A stretch of DNA of 44,635 bases from Candidatus Syntrophosphaera sp. (lineage in GTDB: Bacteria; Cloacimonadota; Cloacimonadia; Cloacimonadales; Cloacimonadaceae): the NCBI GenBank assembly GCA_019429425.1, contig JAHYIU010000009.1:1-44635 (forward strand), in the 5' to 3' direction. Positions within the stretch are counted from its first letter, which is position 1. The number at the start of each line of letters is the position of its first letter. Shown piece after piece: positions 16,408-24,574 of this stretch. The notes under the pieces were generated by a model. It was not told where the DNA came from, ran no database searches, and saw only the letters and a list, made by a program, of their open reading frames with translations. The translations under genes were made by a program, and so were the position numbers.

Positions 16408-17031
16408 ATGCAATATTCACAGAAGGTCCTGGACCACTTCATGCACCCCCACAACGTCGGCCAGTTGGAAAACCCTGATGCCAGCGCCACCGAAGGCAGC
16501 CCGGCCTGCGGCGACCAGGTTTCGGTCTTTCTCAAGGTCAACCCAGAATCCCAGGTCATCGAGGACATCAGCTTCCTTTCCTACGGCTGCGCCTCAAACA
16601 TCGCCACAGCCTCGATAATCACCGATCTGGCCAAGGGCAAGACCCTCGAAGAGGCGAAAAAGCTCACCTGGCGCGACGCCATGGAAGCCCTGGATGGCCT
16701 TCCACCCGTGAAAGTACACTGCTCCGTGCTTGCGGCGGACACTTTGCAAACCGCCATCTCCAACTACGAGATCGCCCACGGGCTCAAGGAAGTGCCCAAT
16801 TTCAGCAAGGAAACCATCCTGGAAGAGCTCAAGAAGATCATCTATCCCCAGGTGGGCGAGGACATCGTGGCCCTCAAGATGGTGAAATACGTCGGCTTCA
16901 CGGATGGCGAGGTGCTGATCGACCTGAACATGATGAGCTTTGACCAGTGGCGGGAAAACGTGGCCGAGGAGATCCGCGAGCATCTGGAGAAATATCCTGA
17001 GGTCAAGAACATCCAGATCAATTTTCCCTGA
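16408..17031 (+). CDS. IscU/NifU-type Fe-S cluster scaffold with extra C-terminal domain
   Basis: Of 207 residues, the first 125 or so are an IscU domain (YSQKVLDHFMHPHNVGQL) with the three ligand cysteines C34 (SPACGDQ), C61 (SYGCASNIAT) and C105 (KVHCSVLAAD). Residues 135-207 look like a NifU C-terminal/MIP18-type fold (EELKKIIYPQVGEDIVALKMVKY then VLIDL), but the CxxC of NifU is absent; MMSF stands in its place. The gene starts right after the desulfurase stop codon with GGAG in that gene's end. It builds [Fe-S] clusters with sulfur from the desulfurase. The role of the cysteine-free extra domain is unknown. Confidence 0.88.
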   Translation: MQYSQKVLDHFMHPHNVGQLENPDASATEGSPACGDQVSVFLKVNPESQVIEDISFLSYGCASNIATASIITDLAKGKTLEEAKKLTWRDAMEALDGLPPVKVHCSVLAADTLQTAISNYEIAHGLKEVPNFSKETILEELKKIIYPQVGEDIVALKMVKYVGFTDGEVLIDLNMMSFDQWRENVAEEIREHLEKYPEVKNIQINFP

Positions 17032-17058
17032 TCCATTCCTCTGGCGCAGTCTTTTTGC

Positions 17059-17085
17059 TTGACACGAAGCCAGAGACAATAAATT
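17059..17085 (+). promoter_or_regulatory. promoter of the 17116-17727 gene
   Basis: TTGACA (17059-17064), 15 bases, then TAAATT (17080-17085); AATTAT at 17-base spacing is an alternative -10. The gene starts 31 bases later behind GGAG. Confidence 0.5.
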
Positions 17086-17115
17086 ATGACAAGAAACCGA
17101 GTAAGGAGAGAAACA

Positions 17116-17727
17116 ATGAAGAAATTTTTCAGCATAGCCATCCTGCTTCTGGCGGTCCTCGGACTGATGGCCCAATCGCCCAAGCAAGAAGCCCTGCAGA
17201 GCTTGGACAACGCCAAAGCCATGCTCAATCAGGACAACCTGGTCAAAGCCCAGGATGAGATCAATTTCGCGCTGGCCAAGATCAGCGAGATCCTGGCCGA
17301 ACAACTGGAAAAATACATCCCCGACGCCCCGGCCGGCTTCACACAGAACAGCAAGGAATCCCAATCTATGGGACAGGCCGGAGCGATTGTTGGCAGCGCC
17401 AATTCCATCATCGCCAATGCCAGTTACAGCAAAGATGACATGGACATCGACCTCAGCATCACGGTCGGAGGTGTTTTGGGCCAGACCGGCGGACTGATGG
17501 GCATGGCAAAAATGTTTGGCGGCATGGGCGGATCTGGTAAAACCATCCGCGTTGGCGGCTACACCGGCAATCAGGATTACGACAAAGGCAACAAATCCGG
17601 CACCCTGACCATCCAGGTGGGAAACAATATCACCGTCATGGTCGAAGGCGACGATATCGAAGATCCGGAGATCCTGAAAACCTTTGCCGAATTGATAGAC
17701 CTGGCCAAGCTGGAAAAGTCTTTCTAA
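17116..17727 (+). CDS. secreted protein of unknown function
   Basis: The 203-residue protein has a clear signal peptide (MKKFFSIAILLLAVLGLMAQ). After it comes a charged helical stretch (residues about 22-60, EALQSLDNAKAMLNQ...ALAKISEILAEQLEKYIP), then a Gly- and Ser-rich segment (GGLMGMAKMFGGMGGSGK) and a beta-rich end (TLTIQVGNNITVMVEG). I do not recognise a family. The start was set at 17116 because the signal peptide begins there and GGAGAGAAAC precedes it. It has its own promoter and is closed by a strong terminator, so it is a single-gene unit behind the Fe-S operon. It is likely periplasmic or outer-membrane associated. Confidence 0.75.
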   Translation: MKKFFSIAILLLAVLGLMAQSPKQEALQSLDNAKAMLNQDNLVKAQDEINFALAKISEILAEQLEKYIPDAPAGFTQNSKESQSMGQAGAIVGSANSIIANASYSKDDMDIDLSITVGGVLGQTGGLMGMAKMFGGMGGSGKTIRVGGYTGNQDYDKGNKSGTLTIQVGNNITVMVEGDDIEDPEILKTFAELIDLAKLEKSF

Positions 17728-17781
17728 AAGCCGGAGTCTGGCGGAGCCAGAACAATCCGGACCAAAACCACAAACGTTTCT

Positions 17782-17806
17782 AAAGGGGAGTTTGCCTCCC
17801 CTTTTT
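17782..17806 (+). terminator. rho-independent terminator
   Basis: A 9-bp stem (AAAGGGGAG / CTCCCCTTT) with loop TTTGC and a T-run follows the secreted-protein gene by 54 bases. Confidence 0.9.
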
Positions 17807-17874
17807 GCTTTTTGACATATTCAGAGAGCCGCAAAGCTACTGAGCGCTTTTTGTACCTGACTTGGAGAACCAAC

Positions 17875-17955
17875 ATGAAGGAAATGAACATCAAACTGAG
17901 GCCGGAAACTCCGGCAGACTTCAGACGGGTGGAAGAGATCACCCACTCGATTTGA
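17875..17955 (+). pseudogene. truncated GNAT acetyltransferase relic (first 26 codons)
   Basis: A start with good GGAG spacing encodes MKEMNIKLRPETPADFRRVE EITHSI (split here after residue 20), then a TGA. The IKLRPETPADFRRVEEIT pattern is the first strand and helix of GNAT N-acetyltransferases, which normally run on to about 150-200 residues. No continuation is visible in any frame downstream. The break falls about 207 bases before palindrome copy 3. I read this as the 5' remnant of a lost gene, not a small functional gene. Confidence 0.65.
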
Positions 17956-18162
17956 AAGAGAGCCTTTTGTATCAGTCAGCGATTTTCTGGAGTCCATGCT
18001 CGTTCCTCGCTCGACTCCAGGATGAAGCTTGGACTTCGAACTCAAAACTCCAAACCCCAAAAAACCCTTCAAAACCACTCGTTCCCAAACACATTAACCA
18101 TATGCGTATTTGCTTATTTAGCAATATCTTATCACAACATATCGCCTTTCTCCACCCATCTG
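17956..18162. other. gene-free stretch before palindrome copy 3
   Basis: No gene is seen. It includes an 8-bp inverted repeat (CTGGAGTC at 17987 and GACTCCAG at 18013) and an AT-rich tract next to the palindrome. The whole gap from 17728 to 18432 holds only the terminator, the acetyltransferase relic, palindrome copy 3 and a small hairpin (AGCCAGC/GCTGGCT, 18335-18354). Confidence 0.5.
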
Positions 18163-18251
18163 GCTCCCCTTATCAATACGGTGTCAATACGGACTCATTA
18201 CGGACAAAGTCCGTAATGAGTCCGTATTGATAGCGTATTGATAAGGAGGGC
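18163..18251. repeat. 89-nt palindromic repeat, copy 3 (AAA orientation)
   Basis: The loop AAA is at 18206-18208. The arms match well except at the GTGTC / GATAGC asymmetry near the outer unit and at the tips (GCTCCCC / GGAGGGC). Same strand sense as copy 2. It lies between convergent genes. Confidence 0.95.
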
Positions 18252-18432
18252 GAGGGCTGGGTCACTCTTCCTTAATAAGCAAAACGCAGAAGCAATCGAG
18301 GCCAAGCCATGTTTTTCATGATATGCTGCTTCCCAGCCAGCCGATAAGCTGGCTCGGTGTGACAACAATCCATCCTTCTGTCCTGGACTTATGCCAAGAG
18401 TAAGGAAAGGACTCAGTTCTGTACAGTTCAGT

Positions 18433-19176
18433 TCACTCCGCGGGAGGGAACCACTTGTCCTTTATCTTTTGCAGGGAACCGTCCTGCTGGAGCTGGGCGA
18501 AAGCTTCCTGCCATTTTGCCACTACGGCGGGATCTGTGGCTTTGGAGATGGTGATGTAGTATTCGGTGCTCATCACGTCAAAAATGGGTTTCAGGGCATC
18601 GGGATCTATACCCGCGGACTTGGCCAGGAGGGGATAAGTGACATTCGTGAACACAGAGAGGTCGGCTTTCTTTTCGAGCAGCATCGTGATGTTTTGCTGG
18701 GGTGTGTCGGTGCTCACCAGATTGGTGAATCCTTGTTCCAGCAAATACTGCTCGGTGAACCACTTCTTGGTTGTGGCAATGATCTTCACCTCCTTGGCAG
18801 CTTCCAGATTGGGCAGTTGCAGGTCGCTTTCGGCCAGGGCATAGAAGCTTGCGGTGTGGGCGCCCAGGGGGCCAATGAAATGGAATTTGTCAGCCCGCTC
18901 GGGTGTTTTTTCCATGGTGAACAGCACCACATTGGGCTCATTGAGCGCTCTCTCGTACGCATCGTCCCATTCCAGCAATTGAGGCACAAAATTGGTTTTC
19001 AGGATCTCTTGGATCGCTCCCACCACCTCGGCCCCGTAACCGGTGACCATATCGTTTTCCATAAAGCTGAGGGGAGGATAATCTTCGGTGAGGATGGTCA
19101 GGGGAGTTTCCTTGCGGCTGCAGGCCAGGCCAAACAGCGCGAGTGCCACGACCAGCACAAAGCATAACTTTTTCAT
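18433..19176 (-). CDS. family 3 extracellular solute-binding lipoprotein (amino-acid type)
   Basis: The 247-residue protein starts behind AGGAG with a lipoprotein signal ending LFGLAC (Cys19 is the lipidation site). The mature part has the type II periplasmic binding fold: EDYPPLSFMENDMVTGYGAEVVGAI near the N-terminus, the FHFIGPL hinge region, and the C-terminal LQQDGSLQKIKDKWF that is typical of the SBP_bac_3 family. It probably binds a polar amino acid or similar small molecule in the periplasm. No ABC permease or ATPase is next to it, so it is an orphan binding protein here; its neighbours on both sides are unrelated. Confidence 0.88.
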   Translation of the reverse strand: MKKLCFVLVVALALFGLACSRKETPLTILTEDYPPLSFMENDMVTGYGAEVVGAIQEILKTNFVPQLLEWDDAYERALNEPNVVLFTMEKTPERADKFHFIGPLGAHTASFYALAESDLQLPNLEAAKEVKIIATTKKWFTEQYLLEQGFTNLVSTDTPQQNITMLLEKKADLSVFTNVTYPLLAKSAGIDPDALKPIFDVMSTEYYITISKATDPAVVAKWQEAFAQLQQDGSLQKIKDKWFPPAE

Positions 19177-19201
19177 TGCTCACTCCTTGTAAGTTTTCGT
19201 T

Positions 19202-19230
19202 ACTAATTTGGTGGTACGCTGGCTTGTCAA
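19202..19230 (-). promoter_or_regulatory. promoter of the solute-binding protein gene
   Basis: On the minus strand TTGACA (19230-19225), 17 bases, then ATTAGT (19207-19202), about 25 bases before the start codon. Confidence 0.5.
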
Positions 19231-19308
19231 GAAATATTTCATCATTTCCGGAAAAACATCAGAGCTTGGTGCTTTCTTGATGCCTACAAAAGAACAATTG
19301 TCCCGGTT

Positions 19309-21741
19309 TCAATCCTTGTTCATCTGCAACGCGCCGGCGAAGCAAAGCTTGGTGCAGAGCGAGCAGCCGACGCATTTGTCCTTGTCGATCACGGGATAAA
19401 GTTCCTCATCCAAAGTGATGGCCAGATAGGGGCAGCGGGTGCAGTTTCCGCAATGGACGCAGAGTTCGCGGGTGAGATTGCTGGATTTTGTTTTGGGGGG
19501 CAGGTCCATGAATTCGGTGATCGGATGGGGCTGGGCGATCCCGATGAGTTCCTTTACTGATCTGAGTTTTCTGGCCTCCAGAAGATGCGACAGGCCCAGC
19601 TTGAGTTCGTCGATGATGCCATAGCCATATTTTTCCGCGATGGTGCAGAATTGGACCGTGGAAGCGCCCAGGGCCAGGAAATTGGCCGCGTCCAGATAGT
19701 TCATGGCGCCGCCGTTTCCGGAGACCGTCACGCCCATTCCGCACACCCGGGCGAGGCTCAGATAGCTGATGGGAAGGACACCTTCGCCGCTCATGCCCAC
19801 GATCACGCCCTCGTCCCATTTGGCGCCTTCCTTATCCCTGAAACCCAGGCAGGGAAAGGTGTTGGCCAGGGTGATGCCTGCTTTCTTATCTGGATACTTG
19901 TCCAGAACCTCTTTAGCCGCCGTGATGATGGGATAAATCGCAGTCACGGCGCCGGTCAGCTTGAATAGTTTGGGGATCTCCGGAGCGCTGGTTTCCATCA
20001 CCCAAGCGATGATCTTGGCCGTCAGGGCTGGATCCTGGGCCACAATGTCGCCATGGGTGCCGTCTCCGCCCTGGGGACAGGACAGGCTGTATTCGATGCC
20101 CATGGCGCCTGCTTTTTCCAACTTCCGGGTGTTGGCTTGCCAGACGGCTTTGTCCGCTTCGTCGTCTCCGGTGACGGGCCCGCCGGTCGAGGCCATGGTC
20201 AGTTTATCCGGAAATTCCTGGATCAGCCGGGGTATTTCTTCGCAAACGCGGTCCAGGGGATGGTCCGAAACGTTGTCGCAATTGGCGAAGGTTTTGCCGC
20301 CCCAAACCCACATGTATTCGCCCGGGATGTGGATCTCCAGGCCGTCGAAGGCGGTTTTCATGATCCCGCCTGCCCAGCCGGCTTCGTAGGCCAGTTTCAT
20401 CTGCTCATAGCCGTCCGTTGGCGGCGCGGCGGAAAGCAGGAAGGGTGAATCGATGCGGCGGGCGAAGAAATCGGCCTCCAAGGGCACGGGATGCTTGTTC
20501 CAGCCGAAAACTGGCAGGCAGCTTTTAACTGGTTTGGGTGGAGTCTCAAAAGCCGTGCCGCGCAAGTCTGAATCGACTTTCAGGGCTGTGTTTTTGCCGG
20601 AAGCAACAGCTTCCACGACCGTGGTGGGGCCGTTGGCCATATCCCCGCAGTGATAGATGTTTTGGCCTGTTTCCTTGAAGGCGGGGCGGTTTCCCACGGA
20701 GATCACCACCATGTCAAAAGGCCGGTAAAGTTCTGTAGAGCCTGGCTCATCCTGGATCCTGGAGGGATGGAAGGCTTCGCCGGGTGGCAGTTCGACACGT
20801 TTGGTTTTGATCCCGATTGTGTGGCCGGCCTCGTTGACGACCTCCGCGATGCGGGTGCGGGGGCTGAACGCGACGCCAGCTTCGACCAGTCCTTGCTTTT
20901 CGTCTTCCGTGAGGGGCATTTCGTGCCAGGCTTCCAGGGTGATCATTTCAGCGTGCGCGGCGCCGCGCAGTTTGGCCGTGAGGGCCTGGTCGGCTGCGAT
21001 GGCGCCACCAACGAGAGCAATCCGTTTTCCTTCAAAGAGATAGCAGCCTGGGTTTTTCAGGATGTCCATGCCGTAGAGGGCGGTCTCGTCGCCGGGAATG
21101 TTCAAGCGGATGGGATCATTCAGACCTCCGGCCAGGATCACGGCGTCATATCCACTGCTTAGGAGTTCGGCCGCGCTGTTCACTTTTTCCTTGATATGAC
21201 TGATCTTGAAAACCTCGGTCAGATAGAGCAGGTCGGACAAGAGCACGCCTCTGTCCAAGCGTTCGGAAGGGATCAGATTGACCTGGCCGCCCAAGGGCTC
21301 GGGATCGATGATATCGACCTCATAGCCAAGCTGGATAAGGCTTACGGCCGCTCCGACGCCTGCCGGCCCGCCACCCGCGATGGCGACCTTTCTGCCGTTT
21401 TGGGCCACCGGGGCAAATTCCGGCACCTGGCCAAGTTCGCGGGCCTTGCGCACGATCGCGGCCTGCACTTCCGGGATGCGGATGGGAGTGTCGAAAGTCT
21501 CTCTGGAACAGGCCTGAACGCAGTGGTAATCCGGGCAAACACTGCCGCAGATCCCTCCCAAAGGATTGCTGGACAGGATGATACCCGCCGCGCGCTTAAA
21601 ATCGGAAGGGCGTCCCTGAGCCGCAGCCATGATGAAATCCGCGGGCGAGCAATCGCAGGGGCAGGCTGTCTTGCAGGGTTTCTCGGCGCAGAATTCGCAG
21701 CGCGCGATCTCGCTCAGCAACTGGGCATCGGTCAGGATCAT
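19309..21741 (-). CDS. PreT-PreA fusion, dihydropyrimidine dehydrogenase-like flavo-Fe-S enzyme
   Basis: The 810-residue protein follows the domain order of animal dihydropyrimidine dehydrogenase. N-terminal [4Fe-4S] cysteines are C15, C18, C23, C27 and C65, C69, C74, C78. An FAD domain (GGGPAG, 123-128) and an NAD(P)H domain (IALVGGAIAADQA, about 241) follow. An FMN barrel runs from about 410 (SAAPPTDGYEQ, MKTA with K462, SLSCP at 552-556, LANT at 625-628). Two C-terminal ferredoxin clusters (CVHCGNCTRCP and CVGCSLCTKLC) end it. It should move electrons from NAD(P)H to an FMN-bound substrate. The catalytic loop Cys of the family is replaced by Val567 and one pyrimidine-binding Asn by Ser552, so the substrate may not be uracil or thymine. 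Confidence 0.85.
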   Translation of the reverse strand: MILTDAQLLSEIARCEFCAEKPCKTACPCDCSPADFIMAAAQGRPSDFKRAAGIILSSNPLGGICGSVCPDYHCVQACSRETFDTPIRIPEVQAAIVRKARELGQVPEFAPVAQNGRKVAIAGGGPAGVGAAVSLIQLGYEVDIIDPEPLGGQVNLIPSERLDRGVLLSDLLYLTEVFKISHIKEKVNSAAELLSSGYDAVILAGGLNDPIRLNIPGDETALYGMDILKNPGCYLFEGKRIALVGGAIAADQALTAKLRGAAHAEMITLEAWHEMPLTEDEKQGLVEAGVAFSPRTRIAEVVNEAGHTIGIKTKRVELPPGEAFHPSRIQDEPGSTELYRPFDMVVISVGNRPAFKETGQNIYHCGDMANGPTTVVEAVASGKNTALKVDSDLRGTAFETPPKPVKSCLPVFGWNKHPVPLEADFFARRIDSPFLLSAAPPTDGYEQMKLAYEAGWAGGIMKTAFDGLEIHIPGEYMWVWGGKTFANCDNVSDHPLDRVCEEIPRLIQEFPDKLTMASTGGPVTGDDEADKAVWQANTRKLEKAGAMGIEYSLSCPQGGDGTHGDIVAQDPALTAKIIAWVMETSAPEIPKLFKLTGAVTAIYPIITAAKEVLDKYPDKKAGITLANTFPCLGFRDKEGAKWDEGVIVGMSGEGVLPISYLSLARVCGMGVTVSGNGGAMNYLDAANFLALGASTVQFCTIAEKYGYGIIDELKLGLSHLLEARKLRSVKELIGIAQPHPITEFMDLPPKTKSSNLTRELCVHCGNCTRCPYLAITLDEELYPVIDKDKCVGCSLCTKLCFAGALQMNKD

Positions 21742-21869
21742 ATCCGTTCTCCTTGTCTGGCAAAAAGTTAGGCAATGCCATCCTTTTCCCCAAAATACCC
21801 GTATCCGTCAATGAAAAACTTGGCGCTCCACCTGGGGACAGGATAGCAAGCCTGCGCGGATAAATTGCT

Positions 21870-21898
21870 TTGACAAAAACCCCCCGCCAAAATAGCTT
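21870..21898 (+). promoter_or_regulatory. candidate promoter of the peptidase-dapB-dapF operon
   Basis: TTGACA (21870-21875), 17 bases, then TAGCTT (21893-21898). The peptidase start at 21930 follows 31 bases later. Confidence 0.4.
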
Positions 21899-21929
21899 GC
21901 GCGAAAGAAAAGGATAAATGGAGACTCGC

Positions 21930-23054
21930 ATGAACACTGATGTAGTCCAGTATTTCCTCGAACTGCTCGCCATAGACAGCGAATCCAGGGACGAGCGGGC
22001 CATGGTCGACCGCCTGATAGCGGACCTGAAAGCCCTCGGAGCCGTGGTCGAAGAGGATGACTGCCACAAAACAAGCGGCGGCAACGCGGGCAATATCCAC
22101 GCCTTGTTTCCAGGCCGCAAGGACAAAAAGCCGGTCCTCTTCTGCGCCCACGCGGATACTGTCAAACCGGGCAAAGGGATCAAGGCTTCCATCACAGAGG
22201 GGCGCATCCACACGGACGGGAAGACCGTTCTGGGCGGAGACGACAAATCCGGTATCGCGGAGATCATCCTGGGCATCAAGGCTTTTCTGGACGAGGGGAT
22301 GGACCACGCCCCGATCGAAGTTTTGATCACCGTTTCAGAGGAGATCGGGCTGCTGGGTGCCAAGCATTTTGACAAAAGCAAGCTCCAGGCCGCCTTCGGA
22401 TATGCCCTGGATGCCCATCGGGTCGGCGATCTGGTGGTTGGCGCGCCAGCCCAGAACTCGATCAGGATTACGGTCACCGGCAAGGAGGCGCACGCCGGAG
22501 TCGAGCCGGAGAAAGGCATCAACGCCATCCGGATCGCCAGCGAGGCCATATCCGCAATGCCCTTGGGCCGCATCGACCATGAAACGACCTGCAACATCGG
22601 CATCATCAGCGGCGGGACGGCCACCAACATCGTTCCCAACAGCGTTGTGGTCCAAGGTGAAGCCCGCAGCCACAATCCGGTCAAACTGGACCAGGTGACT
22701 CAGGATATCCGCCATGCCGTGGAAAGCACGGTCAATCGGCACAAATACGATTTTGGCAGCGCCGCCTTTGTCTGGGATGCGCATACTGAATACCAATCCT
22801 TCCGCATTCAGGAAGGAGAGCCGGTCGTGCAGGTAGCCCTGGACGCCCTGAAAAGCCTGGGCATCAGGGAGAAAGTGACCGTGGGCGGAGGCGGCAGCGA
22901 TGCCAACATAATCAACGCGGCCGGTCTTCCCATGATCATCTGCGGCACCGGGATGAACAAGGTGCACACCGTGGAAGAGGACATCGAGGTCGAAGAACTG
23001 AGGCGCGGAGCGGCTTTCATCGCCGCCCTGATCAGCGTCTACTCCGCTTTGTGA
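21930..23054 (+). CDS. M20-family metallopeptidase, peptidase T-like
   Basis: The 374-residue protein is a two-metal aminoacyl hydrolase. Zinc ligands appear in order: CAHADT (H74), GGDDKSG (D104), TVSEEIG (E137/E138 general base and ligand), LDAHR (D161) and a C-terminal KVHTVEE His. The middle lid domain (residues about 173-275) carries AHAGVEPEKGINAI, usual in M20 dimerising domains. The start at 21930 has GGAG seven bases ahead; an ATG at 21918 is possible. It acts on peptides in the cytoplasm. The dapB gene follows after 9 bases, so a link to peptide recycling or lysine/DAP supply is possible, but a desuccinylase (DapE) role is not shown. Confidence 0.85.
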   Translation: MNTDVVQYFLELLAIDSESRDERAMVDRLIADLKALGAVVEEDDCHKTSGGNAGNIHALFPGRKDKKPVLFCAHADTVKPGKGIKASITEGRIHTDGKTVLGGDDKSGIAEIILGIKAFLDEGMDHAPIEVLITVSEEIGLLGAKHFDKSKLQAAFGYALDAHRVGDLVVGAPAQNSIRITVTGKEAHAGVEPEKGINAIRIASEAISAMPLGRIDHETTCNIGIISGGTATNIVPNSVVVQGEARSHNPVKLDQVTQDIRHAVESTVNRHKYDFGSAAFVWDAHTEYQSFRIQEGEPVVQVALDALKSLGIREKVTVGGGGSDANIINAAGLPMIICGTGMNKVHTVEEDIEVEELRRGAAFIAALISVYSAL

Positions 23055-23063
23055 GGTAAAAGT

Positions 23064-23804
23064 ATGTTACAGATAACTTTACTCGGCTATGGTAAGATGG
23101 GCCGGATGATCCACAGCCTGGCCGAAGCGCACGGCTGCCAGGTGCTTTCCATCATCGATCCCACGCAGGAAGGCTGCGAGAAGGAGATTACAGCTTCCAA
23201 TCTGGCTGAGGTCTGCCTCGATTTCAGCCATCCGGATGCCGTCATGGACAACATCCGCAAGGTCGCCTCAGCCGGGAAAAACCTGGTTGTTGGCACCACC
23301 GGCTGGAACAAATATCTCTCCGAGGTTCAGGAACTGGTGGAACGGAACAGGATCGGCATGCTCTGGGGCGCGAATTTTTCCATCGGCATGAATCTTTTCA
23401 CCCGCATAGTCCATTTCGCTACCTCGGTCTGCGACAAGTTTCCCGATTACGATGTCTGCGGCTGGGAAATGCATCACAACCAGAAGGCCGACAGCCCTTC
23501 CGGGACGGCGATCCAACTGGCCAACGCGATCATCGCGGAAAGCAGCAGAAAGGAAACCGCGGTCTTTGACAAGCTCGAAAGGCGCATCCAGCGCGACGAG
23601 CTGCATTTCGCCAGCCTGCGCGGGGGAGCGGTGCCAGGCACCCACAACGTGATCTTCGACAGCAACACCGACAGCCTCGAACTCACCCATAGAGTGCGTT
23701 CCCGGGCCTGTTTTGCCGTTGGGGCGCTGCAGGCTGCGCAATGGATATCCATACGCAAGGGCCTGCACAGCTTCAACCAGATGATGGAAGACCTGCTATG
23801 CTGA
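23064..23804 (+). CDS. dapB: 4-hydroxy-tetrahydrodipicolinate reductase
   Basis: This 246-residue enzyme reduces 4-hydroxy-tetrahydrodipicolinate with NAD(P)H in the DAP/lysine pathway. The Rossmann motif LLGYGKMGRMI is at residues 6-16, VVGTTGWNK follows the cofactor site, and the substrate-binding signature HHNQKADSPSGTA gives the catalytic His and Lys. FSIGMNLF is also typical. Length is slightly below the common 250-270. It lies 9 bases after the M20 peptidase and its end overlaps the dapF start by 7 bases, so these genes form one operon. DAP is needed for the peptidoglycan of diderm cells. Confidence 0.93.
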   Translation: MLQITLLGYGKMGRMIHSLAEAHGCQVLSIIDPTQEGCEKEITASNLAEVCLDFSHPDAVMDNIRKVASAGKNLVVGTTGWNKYLSEVQELVERNRIGMLWGANFSIGMNLFTRIVHFATSVCDKFPDYDVCGWEMHHNQKADSPSGTAIQLANAIIAESSRKETAVFDKLERRIQRDELHFASLRGGAVPGTHNVIFDSNTDSLELTHRVRSRACFAVGALQAAQWISIRKGLHSFNQMMEDLLC

Positions 23805-24574
23805 TCCCCTTCCGCAAGATGCAAGCCCAAGGCAACGATTTTATCATCCTGCTGCTGACCGGGCAGAAAGAAAGCCGGCTTTCTCTGGAAGCACTGGCCA
23901 TGGACATTTGTGACCGCAGGAAAGGAGCCGGGGCCGACGGTTTGGTCTTATTGCTGGACGATCCGGAAGCAGATGCCCGGATGACAATCTTCAACAGCGA
24001 CGGAAGCCGGGCCGAGATGTGCGGTTCAGCCCTGCGCTGCTGTTCCAGGCTGGTTTACGAAATCACGGGCAGGACAGAGCTTAGCATCGCCACGGACGAC
24101 GGGATCAAAACTGCAAGCATCGCAAACGATTGCGTCGAAGTGAACATGGGTAAACCGGACCTGTTCTACGCGGACAAACGCGTCGCAGAGGTGCGGGGCA
24201 GCTTGGTGGGGGTCGGCAACCTGCATTTTGTCTCCTTCTGGGAGAACCTGGTTGACCAGGAATACAAGTACGGACCGGTTTTGGAACGGCATCCGGACTT
24301 TCCCGGCGAAGTCAATTCCCAGTTTGTTCGCGTTATCGGGCGCGGTGAGATCGAGCTTAGGATCTGGGAGAGGGGCTGTGGCACCACCCAGGCTTGTGGC
24401 ACCGGCGCGGTGGCCAGTGTGTTCTGTGGTATCGGCAAAGACTTGCTGGACAACGAGGTAAAGGTAAACATGCCCGGCGGAAATGTTTGCGTGAGATACC
24501 AGGACAACGGGGAATTTATCCTGGCGGGAAGCGTGGAGCACGTATATAGCGGAGTCTACAGATGGAAAATTTAG
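23798..24574 (+). CDS. dapF: diaminopimelate epimerase
   Basis: The 258-residue protein interconverts LL- and meso-DAP. Both catalytic cysteines are present: C75 (SDGSRAEMCGSALRCC) and C200 (RGCGTTQACGTGAVAS), in the two mirror halves. The N-terminal FRKMQAQGNDF is the usual family start, which fixes the ATG at 23798, inside the end of dapB; a longer upstream frame is not family-like. The usual MCGNGxRC is MCGSALRC here, a mild change. The next gene (RodZ-like) begins 13 bases before its stop codon. Confidence 0.93.
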   Translation: MLIPFRKMQAQGNDFIILLLTGQKESRLSLEALAMDICDRRKGAGADGLVLLLDDPEADARMTIFNSDGSRAEMCGSALRCCSRLVYEITGRTELSIATDDGIKTASIANDCVEVNMGKPDLFYADKRVAEVRGSLVGVGNLHFVSFWENLVDQEYKYGPVLERHPDFPGEVNSQFVRVIGRGEIELRIWERGCGTTQACGTGAVASVFCGIGKDLLDNEVKVNMPGGNVCVRYQDNGEFILAGSVEHVYSGVYRWKI

